Below are positions 43,981 to 52,335 of a stretch of DNA of 64,000 nucleotides, piece after piece. A program made the translations under genes and the position numbers. Positions within the stretch are counted from its first letter, which is position 1, and every line of letters starts with the position of its first letter. The stretch is from an uncultured Acidimicrobiales bacterium (GTDB lineage: Bacteria; Actinomycetota; Acidimicrobiia; Acidimicrobiales; Aldehydirespiratoraceae): NCBI GenBank assembly GCA_958296055.1, contig CATQHS010000001.1:2142277-2206276 (forward strand). The letters run 5' to 3'. The notes beneath the pieces are model-generated. The model worked only from the letters and a program-made list of their open reading frames with translations. It made no database searches and was not told where the DNA came from.

Positions 43981-44976
43981 ATGACCACCAAACCCGTGAG
44001 GGTGGCCGTCACCGGCGCGGCCGGCCAGATCGGCTACAGCCTCCTGTTCCGCATCGCCTCGGGCTCGATGCTGGGCCCGGATCGGCCCGTGATCCTGAAG
44101 CTGCTGGAGATCCCGCCGGCCATGGACGCCCTGGCCGGGGTGGCCATGGAGCTCGACGACTGCGCTTTCCCCCTGCTGGCCGGAACCGTGACCACCGACG
44201 ACCCGGCCGAGGCCTTCTCCGGTGCCGACATCGCCCTGCTGGTGGGGTCGCGGCCCCGAACTAAGGGCATGGAGCGCCGCGACCTGCTGGAGGCGAACGG
44301 CGCCATCTTCACCGCCCAGGGCCGGGCTCTGGACGCCTGCGCCGCCGATGGCGTGCGGGTGCTGGTGGTGGGCAATCCGGCCAACACCAACGCCCTGATC
44401 GCCATGAGCAACGCGCCCGGCATCCCCCGGGAGCGGTTCACGGCCATGACCCGCCTCGACCACAACCGGGCCAAGGCCCAGCTCGCCGCCCGGCTCGGCG
44501 TCGGCGTCGCCGCCATCACCCGGATGACCATCTGGGGCAACCACTCGGCCACCCAGTACCCCGACCTGTTCCGCTGCCGGGTCGGCGGCCGCACCGCCGC
44601 CGAGGCGGTGAACGACCCCGACTGGATCGCCGACGCCTTCATCCCCGCCGTCCAGCAGCGAGGGGCCGCCATCATCGAGGCCCGGGGCGCATCCTCGGCC
44701 GCGTCGGCGGCCAACGCCGCGGTGGACCATATGCGGGACTGGACGTCGGGCACCCCGGCCGGTGACTGGGTGTCGATGGCCGTCGCCTCCGACGGAAGCT
44801 ACGGGGTGCCCGACGGGCTCATCGCGTCGTTTCCGGTCATCTGCTCCGGCGGCGGCTACTCGATCGTGAGCGGCCTGGGCATCGACGACTTTTCCCGAGA
44901 GCGGATGGAAGCCTCGGTGGCCGAGCTGGTCGCCGAGCGTGACACCGTGGCCGCTCTGGGCCTCCTAAACCCCTGA
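43981..44976 (+). CDS. mdh: Malate dehydrogenase
   Basis: NAD-dependent TCA-cycle enzyme, 331 aa, of the actinobacterial/cytosolic-like group. [21 protein letters not shown] (cofactor), [26 protein letters not shown] and the active-site [11 protein letters not shown] (catalytic His) are present. ATG at 43981 lies 6 nt after TACCGT; the longer frame upstream is a shadow. Together with sucCD and icd, three TCA steps lie within 15 kb. Confidence 0.96.
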   Translation: MTTKPVRVAVTGAAGQIGYSLLFRIASGSMLGPDRPVILKLLEIPPAMDALAGVAMELDDCAFPLLAGTVTTDDPAEAFSGADIALLVGSRPRTKGMERRDLLEANGAIFTAQGRALDACAADGVRVLVVGNPANTNALIAMSNAPGIPRERFTAMTRLDHNRAKAQLAARLGVGVAAITRMTIWGNHSATQYPDLFRCRVGGRTAAEAVNDPDWIADAFIPAVQQRGAAIIEARGASSAASAANAAVDHMRDWTSGTPAGDWVSMAVASDGSYGVPDGLIASFPVICSGGGYSIVSGLGIDDFSRERMEASVAELVAERDTVAALGLLNP

Positions 44977-44981
44977 CGCCC

Positions 44982-45014
44982 CCTGGGGGCTCACGGCCCG
45001 GCCCGGGGGGTCAC
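44982..45014. repeat. 33-bp repeat, copy 1 (remnant of an HNH-gene 3' end)
   Basis: Matches 45716-45748 at 32 of 33 bases; the first 22 or so bases recur at 45644-45666. The 45716 copy is the last codons and 3' flank of the DUF222/HNH gene. The copy here, just after mdh, encodes the same C-terminal residues (VTPRAGP, minus strand) with no gene attached. It reads as a leftover end of an earlier element copy. Confidence 0.75.
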
Positions 45015-45044
45015 ACCCCCGAAACTGTGTGGTAGCTTGAAGGC

Positions 45045-45479
45045 ATGCAGTGGGTACCAACGCTGGTCACCTCGGCCGGGGTGGTCTTGGCCATGGTCTC
45101 GCTCGGCTGGCAGGTGTACTCCAAAATCGACTCGAAAATCGACGCGCTGCGCGAGGAGATGCAAACCGGGTTCCGGGAGGTCAACCGACAATTCCTAGAG
45201 GTCAACCGACAATTCCAAGAGGTCAACCGACAATTCCGGGAGGCCGACGAGCGATTCGACAAGCGATTTGTGGAAATGATGACGGCCATGGGTTCAGTGT
45301 CCGAACGCGTGGCGGCGGTCGAAGCCCGCTCAGAACGCCAAGACAAAACGGTCGACCTGCTCCAAGCGTCCGCCCTCGGCCTGTCCACCAAGTCAGAAGA
45401 CCCAGACCGAGCGGAAAAAACGCAACGCCGTGCGGCTACAGACCCCGCCGCGGCGGAGCGTATGCCAGCCACCACCTGA
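45045..45479 (+). CDS. Membrane-anchored coiled-coil protein with heptad repeats (CC2)
   Basis: Unrecognised; 144 aa. An N-terminal membrane segment (residues 5-24) is followed by a coiled coil with four consecutive 7-residue repeats (EVNRQFL type, residues 45-72). A charged tail comes next. It is the same architecture as CC1 (14069) and the 56-kb pair, but with heptads only. ATG 45045 lies 6 nt after TAGCTT, so a leaderless message is likely. GTCACAC and GTGTGG words upstream are shared with the S-layer gene promoter. It lies between mdh and the HNH element. Confidence 0.78.
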   Translation: MQWVPTLVTSAGVVLAMVSLGWQVYSKIDSKIDALREEMQTGFREVNRQFLEVNRQFQEVNRQFREADERFDKRFVEMMTAMGSVSERVAAVEARSERQDKTVDLLQASALGLSTKSEDPDRAEKTQRRAATDPAAAERMPATT

Positions 45480-45533
45480 CGAAGCGCCCGGACCCGACAC
45501 GCGTGTTATCGGCGGTGTTGGCGCGACAACCGG

Positions 45534-45641
45534 GAACCGAACCTTAACCACCCCCTGTGATAGTCAACGCCCGCAGCCCCTCCAGGGATCGCATCTAGCC
45601 CGGTGGCGTGCCCGAACTGCCCGAGATAGTCGCCCACGCCG
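45534..45641. repeat. 108-bp direct repeat, copy 1 (duplicate of the mutM start region)
   Basis: Identical to 47094-47201 except at three positions (45561, 45601, 45631), with a constant offset of 1560. It contains the mutM -10 box (TAGCCT), the GTG start and the first 11 codons. Confidence 0.95.
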
Positions 45642-45688
45642 TCCCCTGGGGGCTCACGGCCCGGCCTGGCCCCACTGCCTGGGGCTGA
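45608..45688 (+). pseudogene. Truncated mutM 5' fragment
   Basis: GTG at 45608 begins PELPEIVAHA exactly like the intact gene at 47168, then diverges into unrelated codons and stops at 45686-45688 (26 codons). The leaderless promoter is retained, so a short peptide could still be made. Confidence 0.85.
45644..45666. repeat. Short repeat, copy 2 of the HNH 3'-end word
   Basis: Matches the first 22-23 bases of the 33-bp word at 44982 and 45716. It begins 2 bp after the 108-bp repeat ends. Confidence 0.7.
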
Positions 45689-45715
45689 CCCGACCCGACC
45701 GCCCCGACCCGGCCG

Positions 45716-45748
45716 CCTGGGGGCTCACGGCCCGGCCCTGGGGGTCAC
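45716..45748. repeat. 33-bp repeat, copy 3 (3' end of the HNH gene)
   Basis: Spans the last codons and stop of the HNH gene; see the copy at 44982-45014. Confidence 0.75.
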
Positions 45749-47086
45749 TGGTGACCTCGACGGACCGCCGGTCGCCCAGCGGCCGTCGGGGCCTCGGGTG
45801 AGGGTGAGCCGGTGCTGGTGGATGTGACGGTGGTGTCGGTTGCAGACCATCACCAGGTTGTCGATGTCGGTGGGACCCCGGGCCGGAGCGGTCCATGCCA
45901 CGATGTGGTGGGCGTGGCAGTAGCCGGGGCTGGCGCCGCAGAGAACACAGCCGCGGTCCCGGGCCGCGAGCGCCCGCCATTGCTGGGGAGACACCGTCCG
46001 CAGCCGCCGTCCGTGCCACACGGGCAGCCCGTCGCCGTCGAACAGCACCCCGAAAATCTCGGCCTCGCAAGCCAGGCGTTCGAGTTCAGATCTGGGGATA
46101 GGGCCGGTGCCGGGGATCTCGCAGCGGGCGCCGGGTTCGGCGCCGGTGATGGTGCCAGTGTGGGCGATGACGGTGATCTGGTTGCGCAGGCTCAGATCGA
46201 ACCGGTCCCGGCCGCGGGCTTGCCGCTCGTCCCGGCCTAAAGCGTTGGCCCCGGCCCCGAAGGCGGGCCCCGCCTCCGCGCCCACCGCGATGGCGATGGC
46301 GTCGGCGTTGCGCTGATCCCAGGTGCGCACCTGATCGGGCTTGCCCTCACGGCCTCCGTCCATTCGGTAGAGACGGTTGGAGATGTCGTCGATGACCGCT
46401 TTGATCTGGGCGCCGATCACCGGGTCGAACCGACCCTTGGAGTTGACTGTGCCGTCGGGGTCTATCCACATGCGGTGGCTGCGCCTCTCGCGCTGGCGGC
46501 GGAACCTGGCTTCGCGGTCCTCCGCCGACTGGTGAAGGTGGGTCCAGTCGGTTACTTCACGGGCGGCCAAGTCGGCTGGCCGCGACTTGACCCTTTCCAA
46601 CAGTTCCAAGTCGGTTTCCACGGTCTCGGCCGAGGTGGCCTCGGCTGCTCTCACCAGGGCATCGGCGTGCTCGGAGGTGATGACGCCCTCAGCCAGCGCC
46701 CTCGCCGTCGCTGGCATCTCGGCCAGCGCTCCAGCCCGGCGGATCCGCCTGCGGGCCTCACGATGCGAGCAGCCGCTGTTCGCCCGCATCAACTCGGCGC
46801 TGACCGGGCCCGAGCCGTCTCCGGCCAGGGCCTCCACGGCCGTGATGGCCCGAGCCTCCAGGGCATCCAGACGAGCCCGGATCTGGCCGATTCTGGAGAT
46901 CAGCTCGCCCAGGCCGGCCCGACCCAGGCCCGACACCTCAACGGACGCCAGTGCGGTCTTGACGATTTCAAGCACAACCCCGCTCCCGTCTCCGAGAAAC
47001 CGGTCGAATCCAGGCCGGCCCAGTGCCGGCGAGTCGGTCCGGGGAAGTGACGGAACCCCGCCGGCCACCCGGCCGAAAGGGTCCAT
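45725..47086 (-). CDS. DUF222/HNH endonuclease (13E12-repeat-like)
   Basis: DUF222 domain (about residues 45-260: ALEARAITAVEALAG, ANSGCSHREARRRIRRAGAL, EGVITSEHADALVRA) plus a C-terminal HNH nuclease. In the latter, CVLCGASPGYCHAHHIVAW supplies the metal/catalytic histidines and DIDNLVMVCNRHHRHIHQ ends the motif. Start ATG 47086; longer frames overlap mutM. 453 aa. Related proteins form the multicopy 13E12 family of mycobacteria, a known prophage attachment locus. It lies divergently against mutM and its upstream region lies in the 108-bp repeat. Real role unknown; the repeats suggest mobility or gene conversion. Confidence 0.85.
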   Translation of the reverse strand: MDPFGRVAGGVPSLPRTDSPALGRPGFDRFLGDGSGVVLEIVKTALASVEVSGLGRAGLGELISRIGQIRARLDALEARAITAVEALAGDGSGPVSAELMRANSGCSHREARRRIRRAGALAEMPATARALAEGVITSEHADALVRAAEATSAETVETDLELLERVKSRPADLAAREVTDWTHLHQSAEDREARFRRQRERRSHRMWIDPDGTVNSKGRFDPVIGAQIKAVIDDISNRLYRMDGGREGKPDQVRTWDQRNADAIAIAVGAEAGPAFGAGANALGRDERQARGRDRFDLSLRNQITVIAHTGTITGAEPGARCEIPGTGPIPRSELERLACEAEIFGVLFDGDGLPVWHGRRLRTVSPQQWRALAARDRGCVLCGASPGYCHAHHIVAWTAPARGPTDIDNLVMVCNRHHRHIHQHRLTLTRGPDGRWATGGPSRSPVTPRAGP

Positions 47087-47093
47087 GAACCGT

Positions 47094-47201
47094 GAACCGA
47101 ACCTTAACCACCCCCTGTGACAGTCAACGCCCGCAGCCCCTCCAGGGATCGCATCTAGCCTGGTGGCGTGCCCGAACTGCCCGAGATAGTGGCCCACGCC
47201 G
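47094..47201. repeat. 108-bp direct repeat, copy 2 (functional mutM start)
   Basis: Second copy of 45534-45641 (105 of 108 identical). It carries the promoter and first codons of the intact glycosylase gene and begins 8 bp upstream of the HNH start codon. Confidence 0.95.
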
Positions 47202-48088
47202 AGCGCTTGGGCCGGGCTTTCGCCGGGGCCGAGCTGGCCCGCTTCGCCCCTCTGCACCCCACCGCCCTCAAGACCTTCGATCCCCGCCCCGACTCGGCTG
47301 CGGGCCGAAAGCTCACCGGCGCCGGCCACCGGGGCAAGTACCTCTACCTGCACTTCGGCGAGCTCACCTTCGTGGTCCATCTCATGCAGGGCGGCCGCCT
47401 GCGCCCCCACGATCCGCCCGCTCCCGCCCCCGCCAACCCCGCCCCCGACCCGAGCACCGCCCCCGGCCCGAGCCCCTCCACCTCCAAGCCCCCGGCAAAG
47501 AAAGCCGCCAAACCCCGAGGCGGCATGGCCCGGTGGTCGTTCGCCGACGGCCGGGACCTGCTGCTCACCGAGGCCGGCACCGAGCGCCGGGCCGGGGTCT
47601 GGCTGGTGCGGGGCGACCCCGAGGGCCAGGAGCCGGTGGCCCGCCTCGGCCCCGACGCCGACCGGATCGACCGCGACGAACTGGCCCGGGCCCTGGCCGC
47701 CACCAGCGAGCGCGTCCACGGATACTTGCGGGACCAGTCCCGCCTGGCCGGCATCGGCCGCCTGCTGGCCAACGAGATCCTCCACGAGGCCCGGATCTCG
47801 CCCTTCGCCAACACGGCCAAGCTCGACGGCGCCCGGATCGACCGCCTCCACCAAGCCATGACCGCCGTCATCGCCCGGGGACTGGCCCACGAGCGGACCC
47901 GATCAGAGATGGGCAAGTCAGCCGACCGGCCCAGCAACGTCCACCACCGCATCGGCCGGCCCTGCGCGGCCTGCGGCGACGAGGTGCGCTCGGTGAGCTA
48001 CCGCCGCTACGTGGTGGCCTACTGCCCGACCTGCCAGACCGGCGGCAAGGTGCTGGCCGACAACACCACCAGCCGATTCCTCAAGTAA
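47168..48088 (+). CDS. mutM: Formamidopyrimidine-DNA glycosylase (Fpg/Nei family)
   Basis: Removes oxidised purines such as 8-oxoguanine. The catalytic N terminus PELPE follows the GTG at 47168 (initiator Met is removed, Pro becomes the nucleophile). GAGHRGKYLYLHF, NEILHEARISPFA and the C-terminal zinc finger CAACG...CPTC are intact. Residues 82-112 are a Pro/Ala/Ser-rich insertion not usual in the family. 306 aa. TAGCCT is 6 nt before the start (leaderless). A duplicate of its 5' end lies 1560 bp upstream beyond the HNH gene. Confidence 0.93.
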   Translation: MPELPEIVAHAERLGRAFAGAELARFAPLHPTALKTFDPRPDSAAGRKLTGAGHRGKYLYLHFGELTFVVHLMQGGRLRPHDPPAPAPANPAPDPSTAPGPSPSTSKPPAKKAAKPRGGMARWSFADGRDLLLTEAGTERRAGVWLVRGDPEGQEPVARLGPDADRIDRDELARALAATSERVHGYLRDQSRLAGIGRLLANEILHEARISPFANTAKLDGARIDRLHQAMTAVIARGLAHERTRSEMGKSADRPSNVHHRIGRPCAACGDEVRSVSYRRYVVAYCPTCQTGGKVLADNTTSRFLK

Positions 48089-48196
48089 CCGGCCCGCCCC
48101 GCCCGCCCCGCCGCCAGCGGCCGATCCCCCGACCGACCCCCCCGACCCCATCCGCCGCCCCGCCCACCCCTCGCCGCCGCAGCTACACTCCGGGCC

Positions 48197-48661
48197 ATGC
48201 TCGAAACCGGATCGTCGGCCCCCCACTTCGAGGCGCCGGACCAGAACGGCGCCGCCGTCAAGCTGTCGGACTACCGGGGCCGGTGGGTGGTCCTGTGGTG
48301 GTACCCCAAGGCGTCCACGCCCGGTTGAACGATCCAGGGCCGGGGGTTCCGTGATCGAACCCCAGAGTTCGAAGCGGCCAACGCCGCAGTGGTCGGCGCC
48401 TCCTTCGACACTGTCGCAGAGCAAAAGGATTTCGCCGCCGCCGAGGGCTTTCCCTATCCGCTGATCAGCGACCCCGACCGGGCCATCGGCCGTGCCTATG
48501 AAGCCGAGCGGGACGAGGGCGAGGACTACGCCGACTACCCCCGCCGTATCACCTATCTGATCGACCCCGACGGCATGATCGCCGAGACATACGACATGGA
48601 CGGACGAGATCTCGAAGCCCACGCCTCCGAGGTGCTGGCCGCCATCGCCGAGCGCTCCTGA
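48197..48661 (+). CDS. Peroxiredoxin (Bcp/PrxQ-like) with selenocysteine encoded by in-frame TGA
   Basis: Thiol peroxidase fold, 154 aa if TGA at 48326-48328 is read as selenocysteine (residue 44). GSSAPHFEAPDQNGAAVKLSDYRGRWVVLWWYPKASTPG precedes it, and T-I-Q-G-R-GFRD follows, where Bcp proteins have TPGCT...GFRD. The TGA thus replaces exactly the peroxidatic Cys, and both halves are in one frame (PRRITYLIDPDG follows). The second Cys of PrxQ (five residues on) is Arg, so a 1-Cys (1-Sec) mechanism is expected. A 7-bp hairpin lies 14 nt after the TGA. TACACT lies 7 nt before the ATG. Reduces peroxides; partner reductant unknown. A nonsense mutation is the alternative. Confidence 0.88.
48343..48363 (+). 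promoter_or_regulatory. Candidate bacterial SECIS hairpin
   Basis: GGGGTTC pairs with GAACCCC around a 7-nt loop (CGTGATC). The stem starts 14 nt and the loop 21 nt after the TGA, within the range used by SelB. It also codes for the protein. Confidence 0.75.
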
Positions 48662-48742
48662 TCCGTCCATCCCGACCGGGCGAATCGAACCCTCCCCTGA
48701 CCCGGCCGAGCCGCGACCCGGTGGTTCGGTAATCTGTCTGCC

Positions 48743-50230
48743 ATGCCCGCAGCCCCGGTCGCCCACCCGTGGCGTCGCATTGCCGCCTTGAGCGAAGCCG
48801 ACTTGAGCGCTACCGACAACCACCTTCCCGCGCTGATGGCGGCCTGGGAGGATGCCCGAGCCGATCTGAGCGACCGCCAAGTCGAAGACTTCAACCAGCA
48901 CCTGAACCGCGAGTGGGCGATTGAGACCGGGATCATCGAGGGCCTCTACACCCTGGACAGGGGAATAACCAAGACTTTGATCGAGCGGGGCATAGAAGCT
49001 TCGCTGATCCCGTCGAGCGCCACCGACAAGTCACCCCACTTGGTCGTCGATTTCCTCCGCAGCCACGCTGAGGCGATTGATTGGCTGTTCGATATCACGC
49101 GACTCGAGCGGCCACTGTCCCCATCGGTGGTCTGCGAGCTTCATGCCCTGCTGACCCGAGCCCAGGAACACTTCGAAGGCGTCGATCAGTTCGGACGGCT
49201 GAACCGCTCGAAGCTGGAGCACGGCCGGTACAAGCAACTACCCAACAACCCGACCCGCTCGGACGGTTCGGTGCACGAGTACTGCCCTCCCATGCAGGTC
49301 GGGCCGCAGATGGACGAACTCATCAAAATGCACTCCGAACACCTCCGTCGAGAGGTTCCGGCTTCGGTGGCGGCGGCCTGGCTGCACCACCGGTTCACCC
49401 AGATCCATCCTTTCCAGGACGGCAACGGCCGGGTGGCGCGGGCCTTGGCCACCCTGGTTTTCATCGAGGCCGGGCTCTTCCCGCTGGTCGTGAACCGCGA
49501 CGACCGCCCGGCCTACATCGACGCCCTCGAAGAGGCCGACGCCGGTTCTCTGGCCGCCCTGATCCGCCTGTTTGAGCGCATCGAGCAAAGATGGCTGCTG
49601 CGAGCCGTGAGCATCGCCCGCGAGGTACAGCAGGAGGCCCATCGGGTCGACCAGATGGTGGCAGCCATCGCCGATCAGTTCAGCGCCCGTCACCTGGATC
49701 TACGGGCCGAACTGGAACAGGTCAAAGACACCGCCGACCGCCTTCACTCCTTGGCCCATGATCGGCTTGTCGATCTTAAAGATCAACTCAAAAAAGCGAT
49801 CCAAGCCAGCTCCACGAAAATGCGAATCTTCGTGGACGAAGGACGCAGCACAGACCACCCGAAGCGAAGCTGGCACCACTATCAGGTGATCGAGACGGCT
49901 AGACACTTTGATTATTACGCGAACTTCCGAGACCACCAGTCGTGGGTTCGCCTTGGGTTCAACACGGAGAACGGACGCTCGGAGATCCTGCTCTCATTCC
50001 ATGCGGTCGGGTACGACTTTCGAGGCGTGGTGGCCGCTGCAATGTGCTTCTACAAACGTCCCCAGAGCGGGGATGACTCTGAGCGCTTAGTAACCGGGCA
50101 CCGCTCGGTTGGCACTGGACCGTTTCAAGTCAACCACAAGGAGGCCGCGGAGTCAGCCGAGCGGCGTTTCGAAGCTTGGCTGGAAGAAGCGCTGCTCGAA
50201 GGGCTCGATCACTGGCGCCGAGGCGAGTGA
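48743..50230 (+). CDS. Fic-domain protein, class II (self-inhibited), AMPylase-like
   Basis: Transfers AMP (or another nucleotide) to a protein hydroxyl; 495 aa. The Fic motif HPFQDGNGR is at residue 222 with the catalytic His. An N-terminal inhibitory helix carries TGIIEG (residues 62-67), fitting [S/T]xxxE[G/N], so it should be self-repressed until activated. A C-terminal region (residues 260-490) has a predicted coiled coil (LDLRAELEQVKDTADRLHS) and a substrate-like domain. TAATCT lies 7 nt before the ATG (leaderless). No antitoxin gene is adjacent, consistent with built-in inhibition. Confidence 0.9.
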   Translation: MPAAPVAHPWRRIAALSEADLSATDNHLPALMAAWEDARADLSDRQVEDFNQHLNREWAIETGIIEGLYTLDRGITKTLIERGIEASLIPSSATDKSPHLVVDFLRSHAEAIDWLFDITRLERPLSPSVVCELHALLTRAQEHFEGVDQFGRLNRSKLEHGRYKQLPNNPTRSDGSVHEYCPPMQVGPQMDELIKMHSEHLRREVPASVAAAWLHHRFTQIHPFQDGNGRVARALATLVFIEAGLFPLVVNRDDRPAYIDALEEADAGSLAALIRLFERIEQRWLLRAVSIAREVQQEAHRVDQMVAAIADQFSARHLDLRAELEQVKDTADRLHSLAHDRLVDLKDQLKKAIQASSTKMRIFVDEGRSTDHPKRSWHHYQVIETARHFDYYANFRDHQSWVRLGFNTENGRSEILLSFHAVGYDFRGVVAAAMCFYKRPQSGDDSERLVTGHRSVGTGPFQVNHKEAAESAERRFEAWLEEALLEGLDHWRRGE

Positions 50231-50275
50231 TCGAGCCCTGCCCCCTCTTCGTCGCCGGCCTCCGTCCGCCGCCAG

Positions 50276-50329
50276 CCCGTCGGCCCGCCCCACCCCGTCG
50301 GCCCGCCCCACCCCGTCGGCCCGGCCCGG
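50276..50329. repeat. 18-bp tandem repeat, about three copies
   Basis: Two exact units (50276-50293, 50294-50311) and a degenerate third, in the gap between fic and the SCP2-like gene (convergent genes). Confidence 0.75.
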
Positions 50330-50333
50330 CCCG

Positions 50334-50738
50334 TCAGCCCGGAGCGTCCAGCCCGGCCGTGCGCCCCCTGATCGCGGCCGTCGCCTCGCCTAGGGCCTCG
50401 AGCGCGGCCCGGGCCCCCGTGAGCAGGCCGGCGTCGCCGTCCAGCCGCAACTGACCCTCCAGGAACAGGCGTTGGGCCGAGCCCTCGCCGGCCGCGATCC
50501 ACCGGGCCGTCTCCCGGTCCGTGCTGAACACCAGCCGGCCCGGCCCGGCCCGGCCCGGCCCGGCCGCCGCCGCCGCCCGCCCCCGATCGATGGCCAGATG
50601 CCAAACGAAAACCGACCCGTCGGGGCAGGCGACGTTCTGTTCGATGACCAAGGTCACCTCGGGGTCCACTCGCACCTCCGCCACCGCCGCCCCGAGCAGC
50701 CCGACCCACTCCTCGGTCAGGAACTCGACCGCGTCCAT
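50334..50738 (-). CDS. SCP-2 sterol-transfer-like protein
   Basis: Small lipid-carrier-like fold, 134 aa. VEFLTEEWVGLLGAAVAEV, GSVFVWHLAIDRGRA, STDRETARWIAAGEGSAQRLFLEGQLRLDGD resemble actinobacterial SCP2-like proteins. A CGGCC-type 5-bp repeat (about 50535-50565) encodes GPGRAGPGR in its middle. Divergent from the phosphatase gene. Lipid or sterol binding is inferred from the fold family only. Confidence 0.65.
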   Translation of the reverse strand: MDAVEFLTEEWVGLLGAAVAEVRVDPEVTLVIEQNVACPDGSVFVWHLAIDRGRAAAAAGPGRAGPGRLVFSTDRETARWIAAGEGSAQRLFLEGQLRLDGDAGLLTGARAALEALGEATAAIRGRTAGLDAPG

Positions 50739-50779
50739 CCCACCGAAGCCTGCAACTCGATCCCGGTAGCCTCCGGGCC

Positions 50780-51385
50780 GTGGAGCTGATCATCGTCCGC
50801 CACGGGCGCCCGGTCCGCCAAGAGGTGCCCGAGGGCCGATCGGCCGATCCGGACCTGTCCGAGCTGGGCCGCCGACAAGCCGAGGCCACCGCCGAATTCC
50901 TGGTCTCCGAGGGCATAGACCACATCGCCTCCTCCTCCATGCTGCGGGCCGCCAGCACCGCCGCCCCCCTGGCCGAACGACTGGCCAAACCCGTCGAAAC
51001 CCTCGATGACCTGCGCGAGTCCGACCACCGGTCGAACATCTACGTGCCCGTCGAGGAGATGACCCGCGACGACCCGGTCCTGGCCCTCTACTCCCGGGAC
51101 AACATCCACGACAGCATCTTCCCCCAGGGCTACGAGGAGTTCAAAGGCCGGGTGACCCGAGGCTTCGAGCATCTGATCGGCGCCAACCGGTCCAAGACGG
51201 TGGCCGTGTTCTGTCACGCCATGGTCACCGCCGTGTACCTCCAGTTGGTGCTCGGGATCGCCGACCCCTTCAAGGTCACGGTCGACTACTGCGGTATCAG
51301 CCGGGTGTTGGCCTCGAGTACCGGGAAGCGCAGCGTCCAATCGGTGAACGAGACCTTCCACGTCCGCCATCTCCTAGAGCGCTGA
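50780..51385 (+). CDS. Histidine phosphatase family protein
   Basis: Phosphoglycerate-mutase-like phosphatase, 201 aa. The catalytic RHG is in LIIVRHGRPVRQE; the C-terminal FCHAMVTAVYL supplies the second His. GTG start lies 7 nt after TAGCCT (leaderless). It is followed 5 nt later by the nucleotidyltransferase gene, so they are cotranscribed. Substrate unknown. Confidence 0.87.
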   Translation: MELIIVRHGRPVRQEVPEGRSADPDLSELGRRQAEATAEFLVSEGIDHIASSSMLRAASTAAPLAERLAKPVETLDDLRESDHRSNIYVPVEEMTRDDPVLALYSRDNIHDSIFPQGYEEFKGRVTRGFEHLIGANRSKTVAVFCHAMVTAVYLQLVLGIADPFKVTVDYCGISRVLASSTGKRSVQSVNETFHVRHLLER

Positions 51386-51390
51386 GCCCG

Positions 51391-52335
51391 GTGTTCACCC
51401 TGGTGGTGATGGCGGCCGGGATCGGGTCCCGGTTCGGCGGGACCAAGCAACTGGCCGCCGTGGGCCCCGACGGCGAGGCCTTCCTCGACTTCGCCATGGC
51501 CGACGCCGCCGCGGCCGGTGCCGCCAAGGCCGTGCTGGTGGTCCGCGCTGATATAGAAGGAGACGTCCGCCGCCACGTCGAGGCCCGTCAGGCCCACCAG
51601 CCTCCCGAGATCGCCTACGTCTGCCAGGACCGCTGCGCCCCTCCCCGCTCCAAGCCCTGGGGAACGGCCCACGCCGTCTTGGCCGCCGCCGGCGCCGTGA
51701 CCGGCCCGTTCGTGGTCTGCAACGCCGACGACTACTACGGCCCGGCTGGCTTCTCAGCCCTAGCCGAGGGGATCGGGGATCTGGCCCCCGACCGGGCCGT
51801 CCTGTGCGGGTTCCGCCTCGACCGCACCCTGCCGGCTGAGGGCGCGGTGAGCCGAGGCATCTGCACCGTCTCCGAAGGACGGCTCCTCCGCCTGGTCGAA
51901 CACCACGGCATCGCCCGCGCCCGATCCGCCCCCGACCCGGGCCGACCCGCGCCCGCCCAAGGCCCCGCCCCCGACACCGCCCGACCCGCCCCCACCCCCG
52001 ACACCGCCCGATCCGCCCCCGACACCGACACCGGCGAGATCACCGCCGCCGATCCCCCCGTCACCTTGTCGGGTGCCGCCATCGCCTCCATGAACCTGTG
52101 GGCCTTCCCGCCCGCCGCCTTCGGTTGGCTAGAAGAAGGGTTCGCCCGGTTCCTGGCCGCCCACCGCCGAGATGAGAGCGTCGAGTACCTGCTGCCTGCC
52201 GCGGTGGCCGAGAACCTTGAGTCCGGTTCGCTGACCGTGGACGTGGTGACCACCGACGAGACCTGGGTGGGGGTGACCAACCCCGCCGACCTGCACCCGG
52301 CCCGGGCCGCCATCACCGCCCTGCGCCGCTCCTGA
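51391..52335 (+). CDS. Nucleotidyltransferase (NTP-sugar-like)
   Basis: Rossmann-type nucleotidyltransferase, 314 aa. The NTP-binding signature is [21 protein letters not shown], and the metal-binding Asp pair is in [12 protein letters not shown] Pro/Ala/Asp-rich insertion of about 40 residues ([20 protein letters not shown] onwards) splits the domain. The last part ([16 protein letters not shown]) is normal for the family. GTG start. Sugar or polyol specificity cannot be told. Confidence 0.83.
   Translation: MFTLVVMAAGIGSRFGGTKQLAAVGPDGEAFLDFAMADAAAAGAAKAVLVVRADIEGDVRRHVEARQAHQPPEIAYVCQDRCAPPRSKPWGTAHAVLAAAGAVTGPFVVCNADDYYGPAGFSALAEGIGDLAPDRAVLCGFRLDRTLPAEGAVSRGICTVSEGRLLRLVEHHGIARARSAPDPGRPAPAQGPAPDTARPAPTPDTARSAPDTDTGEITAADPPVTLSGAAIASMNLWAFPPAAFGWLEEGFARFLAAHRRDESVEYLLPAAVAENLESGSLTVDVVTTDETWVGVTNPADLHPARAAITALRRS

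Noticed and set aside
48329..48370. tRNA T-arm-like GGTTC...GAACC hairpin
   Set aside because: No acceptor, D or anticodon arm can be built around it; it fits a SECIS hairpin in the peroxiredoxin frame.
48389..48661. Stand-alone 90-aa thioredoxin-like protein
   Set aside because: It lacks the catalytic half of the fold; the missing half is directly upstream in the same frame, separated only by the TGA interpreted as selenocysteine.
50535..50565. CGGCC pentanucleotide repeat in the SCP2-like gene as a phase-variation tract
   Set aside because: A five-base unit could shift frame, but the tract is short and imperfect and the gene is in frame; I keep it as a note only.
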